A DNA stretch of 64,000 bases, from positions 1 through 64,000 of the forward strand of contig JARPUW010000572.1 in assembly GCA_030533445.1 (NCBI GenBank), in the 5' to 3' direction. A model generated the notes under the pieces. It saw nothing but the letters and a program-made list of their open reading frames with translations, did not search any database and had not been told where the DNA came from. Every line of letters starts with the position of its first letter. Within the stretch, counting starts at the first letter, position 1. Made by a program: the position numbers and the translations under genes. The stretch is from Cyprinodon diabolis. Lineage: Eukaryota; Chordata; Actinopteri; Cyprinodontiformes; Cyprinodontidae. Of the stretch, positions 49,108-61,273 are shown piece after piece.

Positions 49108-51778
49108 GGCAATGAGCAATATGCCAGAATGTATGAGTGTGTATAAGGAAGAGGCTTTTATTCTGTAGAGTCCTTGTAGTCTTATTTTGAAAGTCTATCA
49201 TGAATGTGCATCAAAAGATGGGTCACGCCCAGCAGTGATATAGAATCCATTTCCAAATGTTAAATCACTGGTTTTCCATGTTATTAGGTGAATAGTTGCT
49301 TTATTACAGAGTAAATGGGAGACTTTTATTGTGAAATTTGCTCTGGGGTGTGTTTTGAAAAGGTCACTAGAGTCTAATAAAAACAACCTGGAAGAGTTTG
49401 GGTCATAATGTTGAGCCATTTGCATCAATTAATGCATTAGTATAATCTAGAGGCTTTTATTTTGTAGGGTCGCTGGAGTCTTATTTTGAAAGTCCAACAG
49501 AGTTGTGTTTATAGAAAATGTTCAGACCCGTCAATGATAGTTGATTACTTTCCAATCGTTAAATCACTCTTTTTCCATGTTATTAGGGCAGTAGATGAAG
49601 CGGAAATGGGAAGCTTTTATTTTGAAATTTGCTATAGGGTGTGTTTTAAACAGTCTCCTAGAGTCTATTCTCTAAAACGGGGTTGAGTTTGGGTCATAAT
49701 GTTGAGCCATATAGGGCAATAAATATATGTAAAAAATATAGAGGCTTTTATTTTGTAGGGTCCCTGGAGTCTTATTTTGAAAGTCTATCAGTGCTGAGTG
49801 GCAAGGGAAGTGTCATGGACAGCAGTCATATAGTATCCATTTCCCAATGTTAAATCAGTCCTTTCACCCTCCATTAGATTAATATGTGCTGTTTAAAACA
49901 GCAGAGGTAAAATCTGTTTGAAGCTTGGTAACCTTGACAACGCTTAACGAGCCTCTCACTGACACAGACAACAGCTGCACTCACTATTGGTTTCTTCTTC
50001 CCAGGCTTTTTTGTATGGGAAGAACGGCACCGAACAAACGACTACTGATCAAAAACCGTATGAGTTATTCAAAAAACATTTTCACCATGAGCATCAGCAA
50101 TCCTTCGACTCCAACTATACCAACTTTGGTGTATGTGTGTCATTCAGAAAAATATTTATGACGAGTTGAAAACACATAGTCTGATTCGTTTCTCTCCCAT
50201 CTTCAGCTCAAAAAGAATAGAGAAAGGCTGAAACTCTCATCGACTTTAGGTTGGTCTGGAGGGTTTTTAAGGAAAAGTATTAATCCTACCGTAATTCCGA
50301 AGACATTGTGTGAGTCCAGAGGTTTTAGTCTACAAACTGACCAAAAATGGTGACTGTAGCTCCAAATATGTGGCCGTGAGGGCGAGAATAAGATGTTTGA
50401 TCTGAAAAAAATGGCCGCCTCACACTAAGATTTCAGCAGCTGCACTCTAGCAGGCTGCTGCAGAAGCTAACTGTCAGCTAGCTTCCAGGTGCTTACCCTC
50501 CGAACAAACGACTGCTGAGCAAAAACCGTAAAAGATATCTGAAAAATTCTTTCAGTGAAAGCAACATCTATCCTTTGTCTCAGACTGGGGTAACCTTCAT
50601 GTCTGTAGGTCTTTCACAACCCAAAACGAAGCACAAACAAAATGGTTGGCCCACCTGCTCCTCCCTTTCTTTTAACTGCAGGACCTCACTCTCACTCACC
50701 TTTTAGCTGCTAAAGCACCCCTCCGAACAAACGACTGCTGAGTAAAAACCGTAAAAGGTATCTGAAAAATTCTTTTTATCTAAGCGACAGCTATATCTTG
50801 TCTTCGATTGGAGTAACTTTCATGGCTGTAGGTCATCTACAAACTGAATGGGAAGAGAAAGAAAAAGAAAAAACGTTTCATCACACCTAAGCTTCTAATT
50901 GAGCTAGCTGCAGCAGGTCACTGTCACTCAGCTTTCAGGTGCTTAAAATGTCCTCCGAACAAACGACTGCTGAGCAAAAACCGTATGAGTTATTCAAAAA
51001 ATTTTTTCACCGTGAGCGTCAGTCATCCTTCGACTCCAACTATGCCAACTTTGGTGTATGTGTGTCATTCAGAAAAATATTTATGACGAGTTTAAAACAC
51101 ATAGTCTGATTCGTTTTTCTCCCCTCTTCTGCTCCAAAACCAATGAAAAACGGCTCTGATTTTCATCGACTTTAGGTCGGTCTGGAGGGTTTTTAAGGAA
51201 AAGTATTAATCCTACCGTAATTCCGAAGATATTGTGTGGGTCCAGAGATTTCAGTCTACAAACTGACCAAAAATGGTGACTCTAGCTATAAATATGTGGC
51301 CGTGAGGGCGAGTTTAAAATGTTTTTTTGTGTTTAAAAAACGCCTGCCTCACACTCTAGCTTTTCAGTTGCTCCACTCTAGCAGGCTGGATTTTGCTAAA
51401 ACTTTGTGGCGCTTGAGGTCTGATTATACAAAAACCGTAGCAGTTATCAACATACCGTCTTCAGTTTTAAATAGACGAAGGATTTATCTACAAACTGAGC
51501 TTCAAACTGTTTTTCTAGGTGAATGTATGCCGACACAGTGAAGTGCTGTTTTTTATGCTTTTTTTTACCTCTTCCCATTCATTTCCTATGGGATTTTTTT
51601 GCGACGTTTTCGCTAATAATTCGCAAACCTTCGGACTAATGAGAAAGTTTTATACAAGCACACATCACCCCATTGGTCCCAACGCGTGTGCCAACTTTGG
51701 GCCCGATCCGCCAAACCGTGCGGGACTAGTTACGCGCCGAAGTTTTGGGTATACGGGAGAATTATAATAATAATAATA

Positions 51779-51787
51779 ATACGCGGA
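51779..51787. repeat. Mini-element remnant (U16/U17)
   Basis: Only the first nine bases (ATACGCGGA) remain, joined directly to ACTAG of the next unit after a long TAA tract. An internal deletion of the rest of the element, about 53 bp plus linker, explains it. Confidence 0.85.
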
Positions 51788-54700
51788 ACTAGAAAATTTC
51801 TAAAGAAATTTTGAGGGGGGCCACCTACTGCCCGTCTGGGGAACCGGGCCAATACGGCCCTGGCAAGTGACGTCGGGGCTCCCCAGACCAACTGCTTACG
51901 CCTTTGAGGGCTGCTGAGGGAAGGAAAGAGGGCAAGTTCATGGGCAAAGAGAGCTGTGTGCCACTTGTGCTGAAATCTGGGAAACAGACGTGCACAGCGT
52001 ATGATGCACAAGGGTAATATGGGTTGTCCATATTGAAACACAGTGGGTAAAGCCCAGTTGGCGGGCTTCGCCCGCCTGCTGGGAGCCATCTCAGTGAAGA
52101 AAAAAATCACCAATGGCGGGCTCTGCCCGCCTTCTAAGAGCCATTGCAGTGATGAAATCACCAATGGCGGGCTCCGCCCGCCTGCTAAGAGCCATTGCAG
52201 TGATGTAATCACCTTTGGCAGGCTCCGCCCGCCTGTTACCATTGGCGGGCTCCGCTCGCCTTCTAAGAGCCATTGCAGTGATGAAATCACCAATGGCAAT
52301 GAGCAATATGCCAGAATGTATGAGTGTGTATAAGGAAGAGGCTTTTATTCTGTAGAGTCCTTGTAGTCTTATTTTGAAAGTCTATCATGAATGTGCATCA
52401 AAAGATGGGTCACGCCCAGCAGTGATATAGAATCCATTTCCAAATGTTAAATCACTGGTTTTCCATGTTATTAGGTGAATAGTTGCTGTATTACAGAGTA
52501 AATGGGAGACTTTTATTGTGAAATTTGCTCTGGGGTGTGTTTTGAAAAGGTCACTAGAGTGTAATAAAAACAACCTGGAAGAGTTTGGGTCATAATGTTG
52601 AGCCATTTGCATCAATTAATGCATTAGTATAATCTAGAGGCTTTTATTTTGTAGGGTCCCTGGAGTCTTATTTTGAAAGTCCAACAGAGTTGTGTTTATA
52701 GAAAATGTTCAGACCCGTCAATGATAGTTGATTACTTTCCAATCGTTAAATCACTCTTTTTCCATGTTATTAGGGCAGTAGATGAAGCGGAAATGGGAGG
52801 CTTTTATTTTGAAATTTGCTATAGGGTGTGTTTTAAACAGTCTCCTAGAGTCTATTCTCTAAAACGGGGTTGAGTTTCGGTCATAATGTTGAGCCATATA
52901 GGGCAATAAATATATGTAAAAAATATAGAGGCTTTTATTTTGTAGGGTCCCTGGAGTCTTATTTTGAAAGTCTATCAGTGCTGAGTGGCAAGGGAAGTGT
53001 CATGGACAGCAGTCATATAGTATCCATTTCCCAATGTTAAATCAGTCCTTTCACCCTCCATTAGATTAATATGTGCTGTTTAAAACAGCAGAGGTAAAAT
53101 CTATTTGAAGCTTGGTAACCTTGACAACGCTTAACGAGCCTCTCACTGACACAGACAACAGCTGCACTCACTATTGGTTTCTTCTTCCCAGGCTTTTTTG
53201 TATGGGAAGAACGGCACCGAACAAACGACTACTCATCAAAAACCGTATGAGTTATTCAAAAAACATTTTCACCATGAGCATCAGCAATCCTTCGACTCCA
53301 ACTATACCAACTTTGGTGTATGTGTGTCATTCAGAAAAATATTTATGACGAGTTGAAAACACATAGTCTGATTCGTTTCTCTCCCATCTTCAGCTCAAAA
53401 AGAATAGAGAAAGGCTGAAACTCTCATCGACTTTAGGTTGGTCTGGAGGGTTTTTAAGGAAAAGTATTAATCCTACCGTAATTCCGAAGACATTGTGTGA
53501 GTCCAGAGGTTTCAGTCTACAAACTGACCAAAAATGGTGACTGTAGCTCCAAATATGTGGCCGTGAGGGCGAGAATAAGATGTTTGATCTTAAAAAAATG
53601 GCCGCCTCACACTAAGATTTCAGCAGCTGCACTCTAGCAGGCTGCTGCAGAAGCTAACTGTCAGCTAGCTTCCAGGTGCTTACCCTCCGAACAAACGACT
53701 GCTGAGCAAAAACCGTAAAAGATATCTGAAAAATTCTTTCAGTGAAAGCAACATCTATCCTTTGTCTCAGACTGGGGTAACCTTCATGTCTGTAGGTCTT
53801 TCACAACCCAAAACGAAGCACAAACAAAATGGTTGGCCCACCTGCTCCTCCCTTTGTTTGAACTGCAGGACCTCACTCTCACTCACCTTTTAGCTGCTAA
53901 AGCACCCCTCCGAACAAACGACTGCTGAGTAAAAACCGTAAAAGGTATCTGAAAAATTCTTTTTATCTAAGCGACAGCTATATCTTGTCTTCAATTGGAG
54001 TAACTTTCATGGCTGTAGGTCATCTACAAACTGAATGGGAAGAGAAAGAAAAAGAAAAAAACGTTTCATCACACCTAAGCTTCTAATTGAGCTAGCTGCA
54101 GCAGGTCACTGTCACTCAGCTTTCAGGTGCTTAAAATGTCCTCCGAACAAACGACTGCTGAGCAAAAACCGTATGAGTTATTCAAAAAATTTTTTCACCG
54201 TGAGCGTCAGTCATCCTTCGACTCCAACTATGCCAACTTTGGTGTATGTGTGTCATTCAGAAAAATATTTATGACGAGTTTAAAACACATAGTCGGATTC
54301 GTTTTTCTCCCCTCTTCTGCTCCAAAACCAATGAAAAACGGCTCTGATTTTCATCGACTTTAGGTCGGTCTGGAGGGTTTTTAAGGAAAAGTATTAATCC
54401 TACCGTAATTCCGAAGATATTGTGTGGGTCCAGAGATTTCAGTCTACAAACTGACCAAAAATGGTGACTCTAGCTATAAATATGTGGCCGTGAGGGCGAG
54501 TTTAAAATGTTTTTTTGTGTTTAAAAAACGCCTGCCTCACACTCTAGCTTTTCAGTTGCTCCACTCTAGCAGGCTGGATTTTGCTAAAACTTTGTGGCGC
54601 TTGAGGTCTGATTATACAAAAACCGTAGCAGTTATCAACATACCGTCTTCAGTTTTAAATAGACGAAGGATTTATCTACAAACTGAGCTTCAAACTGTTT

Positions 54701-54960
54701 TTCTAGGTGAATGTATGGCGACACAGTGAAGTGCTGTTTTTTATGCTTTTTTTTTCCTCTCCCCATTCATTTCCTATGGGATTTTTTTGCGACGTTTTCG
54801 CTAATAATTCGCAAACCTTCGGACTAATGAGAAAGTTTTATACAAGCACACATCACCCCATTGGTCCCGACGCGTGTGCCAACTTTGGGCCCGATCCGCC
54901 AAACCGTGCGGGACTAGTTACGCGCCGAAGTTTTGGGTATACGGGAGAATTATAATAATA
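51788..54960. repeat. Tandem array unit U17 (3173 bp)
   Basis: Private changes are GGGAAACAGACG, GAGTTTCGGTC, AAATCTATTTGAAG, ACTACTCATCAAAAACC and an extra A in the purine tract. It shares CTAGAGTGTAATAAAAAC with U4 and AGTCGGATTC in R2 with U2, U4, U7 and U13. Confidence 0.95.
52060..52294. repeat. 51-bp hairpin minisatellite in U17, five copies
   Basis: Five-copy form with two one-sided stem changes, GGCAGGC in copy four and GCTCGCC in copy five. Confidence 0.9.
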
Positions 54961-57900
54961 ACTAGAAAATTTCTAAAGAAATTTTGAGGGGGGCCACCTA
55001 CTGCCCGTCTGGGGAACCGGGCCAATACGGCCCTGGCAAGTGACGTCGGGGCTCCCCAGACCAACTGCTTACGCCTTTGAGGGCTGCTGAGGGAAGGAAA
55101 GAGGGCAAGTTCATGGGCAAAGAAAGCTGTGTGCCACTTGTGCTGAAATCTGGGAAATAGACGTGCACAGCGTATGATGCACAAGGGTAATATGGGTTGT
55201 CCATATTGAAACACAGTGGGTAAAGCCCAGTTGGCGGGCTTCGCCCGCCTGCTAGGAGCCATCTCAGTGAAGAAAAAAATCACCAATGGCGGGCTCTGCC
55301 CGCCTTCTAAGAGCCATTGCAGTGATGAAATCACTAATGGCGGGCTCCGCCCGCCTGCTAAGAGCCATTGCAGTGATGTAATCACCTTTGGCGGGCTCCG
55401 CCCGCCTGTTACCATTGGCGGGCTCCGCCCGCCTTCTAAGAGCCATTGCAGTGATGAAATCACCAATGGCAATGAGCAATATGCCAGAATGTATGAGTGT
55501 GTATAAGGAAGAGGCTTTTATTCTGTAGAGTCCTTGTAGTCTTATTTTGAAAGTCTATCATGAATGTGCATCAAAAGATGGGTCACGCCCAGCAGTGATA
55601 TAGAATCCATTTCCAAATGTTAAATCACTGGTTTTCCATGTTATTAGGTGAATAGTTGCTGTATTACAGAGTAAATGGGAGACTTTTATTGTGAAATTTG
55701 CTCTGGGTGTGTTTTGAAAAGGTCACTAGAGTCTAATAAAAACAACCTGGAAGAGTTTGGGTCATAATGTTGAGCCATTTGCATCAATTAATGCATTAGT
55801 ATAATCTAGAGGCTTTTATTTTGTAGGGTCCCTGGAGTCTTATTTTGAAAGTCCAACAGAGTTGTGTTTATAGAAAATGTTCAGACCCGTCAATGATAGT
55901 TGATTACTTTCCAATCGTTAAATCACTCTTTTTCCATGTTATTAGGGCAGTAGATGAAGCGGAAATGGGAGGCTTTTATTTTGAAATTTGCTACAGGGTG
56001 TGTTTTAAACAGTCTCCTAGAGTCTATTCTCTAAAACGGGGTTGAGTTTGGGTCATAATGTTGAGCCATATAGGGCAATAAATATATGTAAAAAATATAG
56101 AGGCTTTTATTTTGTAGGGTCCCTGGAGTCTTATTTTGAAAGTCTATCAGTGCTGAGTGGCAAGGGAAGTGTCATGGACAGCAGTCATATAGTATCCATT
56201 TCCCAATGTTAAATCAGTCCTTTCACCCTCCATTAGATTAATATGTGCTGTTTAAAACAGCAGAGGTAAAATCTGTTTGAAGCTTGGTAACCTTGACAAC
56301 GCTTAACGAGCCTCTCACTGACACAGACAACAGCTGCACTCACTATTGGTTTCTTCTTCCCAGGCTTTTTTGTATGGGAAGAACGGCACCGAACAAACGA
56401 CTACTGATCAAAAACCGTATGAGTTATTCAAAAAACATTTTCACCATGAGCATCAGCAATCCTTCGACTCCAACTATACCAACTTTGGTGTATGTGTGTC
56501 ATTCAGAAAAATATTTATGACGAGTTGAAAACACATAGTCTGATTCGTTTCTCTCCCATCTTCAGCTCAAAAAGAATAGAGAAAGGCTGAAACTCTCATC
56601 GACTTTAGGTTGGTCTGGACGGTTTTTAAGGAAAAGTATTAATCCTACCGTAATTCCGAAGACATTGTGTGAGTCCAGAGGTTTCAGTCTACAAACTGAC
56701 CAAAAATGGTGACTGTAGCTCCAAATATGTGGCCGTGAGGGCGAGAATAAGATGTTTGATCTTAAAAGAATGGCCGCCTCACACTAAGATTTCAGCAGCT
56801 GCACTCTAGCAGGCTGCTGCAGAAGCTAACTGTCAGCTAGCTTCCAGGTGCTTACCCTCCGAACAAACGACTGCTGAGCAAAAACCGTAAAAGATATCTG
56901 AAAAATTCTTTCAGTGAAAGCAACATCTATCCTTTGTCTCAGACTGGGGTAACCTTCATGTCTGTAGGTCTTTCACAACCCAAAACGAAGCACAAACAAA
57001 ATGGTTGGCCCACCTGCTCCTCCCTTTGTTTGAACTGCAGGACCTCACTCTCACTCACCTTTTAGCTGCTAAAGCACCCCTCCGAACAAACGACTGCTGA
57101 GTAAAAACCGTAAAAGGTATCTGAAAAATTATTTTTATCTAAGCGACAGCTATATCTTGTCTTCAATTGGAGTAACTTTCATGGCTGTAGGTCATCTACA
57201 ACCTGAATGGGAAGAGAAAGAAAAAGAAAAAACGTTTTGTCACACCTGATCTTCTAATTGAGCTAGCTGCAGCAGGACACTCTCCCCCAGCTTTCAGCTG
57301 CTTAAAATGTCCTCCGAACAAACGACTGCTGAGCAAAAACCGTATGAGTTATTCAAAATATTTTTTCACCGTGAGCGTCAGCCATCCTTCGACTCCAACT
57401 ATGCCAACTTTGGTGTATGTGTGTCATTCAGAAAAATATTTATGACGAGTTTAAAACACATAGTCTGATTCGTTTTTCTCCCCTCTTCTGCTCCAAAACC
57501 AATGAAAAACGGCTCTGATTTTCATCGACTTTAGGTCGGTCTGGAGGGTTTTTAAGGAAAAGTATTAATCCTACCGTAATTCCGAAGATATTGTGTGGGT
57601 CCAGAGATTTCAGTCTACAAACTGACCAAAAATGGTGACTCTAGCTATAAATATGTGGCCGTGAGGGCGAGTTTAAAATGTTTTTTTGTGTTTAAAAAAC
57701 GCCTGCCTCACACTCTAGCTTTTCAGTTGCTCCACTCTAGCAGGCTGGATTTTGCTAAAACTTTGTGGCGCTTGAGGTCTGATTATACAAAAACCGTAGC
57801 AGTTATCAACATACCGTCTTCAGTTTTAAATAGACGAAGGATTTATCTACAAACTGAGCTTCAAACTGTTTTTCTAGGTGAATGTATGCCGACACAGTGA

Positions 57901-58131
57901 AGTGCTGTTTTTTATGCTTTTTTTTTCCTCTCCCCATTCATTTCCTATGGGATTTTTTTGCGACGTTTTCGCTAATAATTCGCAAACCTTCGGACTAATG
58001 AGAAAGTTTTATACAAGCACACATCACCCCATTGGTCCCGACGCGTGTGCCAACTTTGGGCCCGATCCGCCAAACCGTGCGGGACTAGTTACGTGCCGAA
58101 GTTTTGGGTATACGGGAGAATTATAATAATA
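54961..58131. repeat. Tandem array unit U18 (3171 bp)
   Basis: Same class as U6 and U11 and the same length as U6. Private changes are AAAGAAAGCTGTG in the leader and ATCACTAATGG in the minisatellite. Confidence 0.95.
55233..55467. repeat. 51-bp hairpin minisatellite in U18, five copies
   Basis: Five-copy form. One second-type hairpin is altered by ATCACTAATGG. Confidence 0.9.
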
Positions 58132-61100
58132 ACTAGAAAATTTCTAAAGAAATTTTGAGGGGGGCCACCTACTGCCCGTCTGGGGAACCGGGCCAATACG
58201 GCCCTGGCAAGTGACGTCGGGGCTCCCCAGACCAACTGCTTACGCCTTTGAGGGCTGCTGAGGGAAGGAAAGAGGGCAAGTTCATGGGTAAAGAGAGCTG
58301 TGTGCCACTTGTGCTGAAATCTGGGAAATAGACGTGCACAGCGTATGATGCACAAGGGTAATATGGGTTGTCCATATTGAAACACAGTGGGTAAAGCCCA
58401 GTTGGCGGGCTTCGCCCGCCTGCGAGGAGCCATCTCAGTGAAGAAAAAAATCACCAATGGCGGGCTCTGCCCGCCTTCTAAGAGCCATTGCAGTGATGAA
58501 ATCACCAATGGCGGGCTCCGCCCGCCTGCTAAGAGCCATTGCAGTGATGTAATCACCTTTGGCGGGCTCCGCCCGCCTTCTAAGAGCCATTGCAGTGATG
58601 AAATCACCAATGGCAATGAGCAATATGCCAGAATGTATGAGTGTGTATAAGGAAGAGGCTTTTATTCTGTAGAGTCCTTGTAGTCTTATTTTGAAAGTCT
58701 ATCATGAATGTGCATCAAAAGATGGGTCACGCCCAGCAGTGATATAGAATCCATTTCCAAATGTTAAATCACTGGTTTTCCATGTTATTAGGTGAATAGT
58801 TGCTGTATTACAGAGTAAATGGGAGACTTTTATTGTGAAATTTGCTCTGGGGTGTGTTTTGAAAAGGTCACTAGAGTCTAATAAAAACAACCTGGAAGAG
58901 TTTGGGTCATAATGTTGAGCCATTTGCATCAATTAATGCATTAGTATAATCTAGAGGCTTTTATTTTGTAGGGTCCCTGGAGTCTTATTTTGAAAGTCCA
59001 ACAGAGTTGTGTTTATAGAAAATGTTCAGACCCGTCAATGATAGTTGATTACTTTCCAATCGTTAAATCACTCTTTTTCCATGTTATTAGGGCAGTAGAT
59101 GAAGCGGAAATGGGAGGCTTTTATTTTGAAATTTGCTATAGGGTGTGTTTTAAACAGTCTCCTAGAGTCTATTCTCTAAAACGGGGTTGAGTTTGGGTCA
59201 TAATGTTGAGCCATATAGGGCAATAAATATATGTAAAAAATATAGAGGCTTTTATTTTGTAGGGTCCCTGGAGTCTTATTTTGAAAGTCTATCAGTGCTG
59301 AGTGGCAAGGGAAGTGTCATGGACAGCAGTCATATAGTATCCATTTCCCAATGTTAAATCAGTCCTTTCACCCTCCATTAGATTAATATGTGCTGTTTAA
59401 AACAGCAGAGGTAAAATCTGTTTGAAGCTTGGTAACCTTGACAACGCTTAACGAGCCTCTCACTGACACAGACAACAGCTGCACTCACTATTGGTTTCTT
59501 CTTCCCAGGCTTTTTTGTATGGGAAGAACGGCACCGAACAAACGACTACTGATCAAAAACCGTATGAGTTATTCAAAAAACATTTTCACCATGAGCATCA
59601 GCAATCCTTCGACTCCAACTATACCAACTTTGGTGTATGTGTGTCATTCAGAAAAATATTTATGACGAGTTGAAAACACATAGTCTGATTCGTTTCTCTC
59701 CCATCTTCAGCTCAAAAAGAATAGAGAAAGGCTGAAACTCTCATCGACTTTAGGTTGGTCTGGAGGGTTTTTAAGGAAAAGTATTAATCCTACCGTAATT
59801 CCGAAGACATTGTGTGAGTCCAGAGGTTTCAGTCTACAAACTGACCAAAAATGGTGACTGTAGCTCCAAATATGTGGCCGTGAGGGCGAGAATAAGATGT
59901 TTGATCTTAAAAAAATGGCCGCCTCACACTAAGATTTCAGCAGCTGCACTCTAGCAGGCTGCTGCAGAAGCTAACTGTCAGCTAGCTTCCAGGTGCTTAC
60001 CCTCCGAACAAACGACTGCTGAGCAAAAACCGTAAAAGATATCTGAAAAATTCTTTCAGTGAAAGCAACATCTATCCTTTGTCTCAGACTGGGGTAACCT
60101 TCATGTCTGTAGGTCTTTCACAACCCAAAACGAAGCACAAACAAAATGGTTGGCCCACCTGCTCCTCCCTTTCTTTTAACTGCAGGACCTCACTCTCACT
60201 CACCTTTTAGCTGCTAAAGCACCCCTCCGAACAAACGACTGCTGAGTAAAAACCGTAAAAGGTATCTGAAAAATTCTTTTTATCTAAGCGACAGCTATAT
60301 CTTGTCTTCGATTGGAGTAACTTTCATGGCTGTAGGTCATCTACAAACTGAATGGGAAGAGAAAGAAAAAGAAAAAACGTTTCATCACACCTAAGCTTCT
60401 AATTGAGCTAGCTGCAGCAGGTCACTGTCACTCAGCTTTCAGCTGCTTAAAATGTCCTCCGAACAAACGACTGCTGAGCAAAAACCGTATGAGTTATTCA
60501 AAATATTTTTTCACCGTGAGCGTCAGCCATCCTTCGACTCCAACTATGCCAACTTTGGTGTATGTGTGTCATTCAGAAAAATATTTATGACGAGTTTAAA
60601 ACACATAGTCTGATTCGTTTTTCTCCCCTCTTCTGCTCCAAAACCAATGAAAAACGGCTCTGATTTTCATCGACTTTAGGTCGGTCTGGAGGGTTTTTAA
60701 GGAAAAGTATTAATCCTACCGTAATTCCGAAGATATTGTGTGGGTCCAGAGATTTCAGTCTACAAACTGACCAAAAATGGTGACTCTAGCTATAAATATG
60801 TGGCCGTGAGGGCGAGTTTAAAATGTTTTTTTGTGTTTAAAAAACGCCTGCCTCACACTCTAGCTTTTCAGTTGCTCCACTCTAGCAGGCTGGATTTTGC
60901 TAAAACTTTGTGGCGCTTGAGGTCTGATTATACAAAAACCGTAGCAGTTATCAACATACCGTCTTCAGTTTTAAATAGACGAAGGATTTATCTACAAACT
61001 GAGCTTCAAACTGTTTTTCTAGGTGAATGTATGCCGACACAGTGAAGTGCTGTTTTTTATGCTTTTTTTTTCCTCTCCCCATTCATTTCCTATGGGATTT

Positions 61101-61273
61101 TTTTGCGACGTTTTCGCTAATAATTCGCAAACCTTCGGACTAATGAGAAAGTTTTATACAAGCACACATCACCCCATTGGTCCCGACGCGTGTGCCAACT
61201 TTGGGCCCGATCCGCCAAACCGTGCGGGACTAGTTACGCGCCGAAGTTTTGGGTATACGGGAGAATTATAATA
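58132..61273. repeat. Tandem array unit U19 (3142 bp)
   Basis: Near-duplicate of U9 without the four terminal mini-elements. It carries CATGGGTAAAGAG, TGCGAGG, TTCGATTGGAG, CAAAATATTTTTTCACC. Confidence 0.95.
58404..58611. repeat. 51-bp hairpin minisatellite in U19, four copies
   Basis: Four-copy form of the U9 type. Confidence 0.9.

Larger units (their letters stand above)
48601..51787. repeat. Tandem array unit U16 (3187 bp)
   Basis: Near-duplicate of U12 over the whole unit, including CTGACATCTGG and the GCCCTCC stem change. It differs at the right end, where a long TAA tract is followed by a truncated mini-element. Confidence 0.95.
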
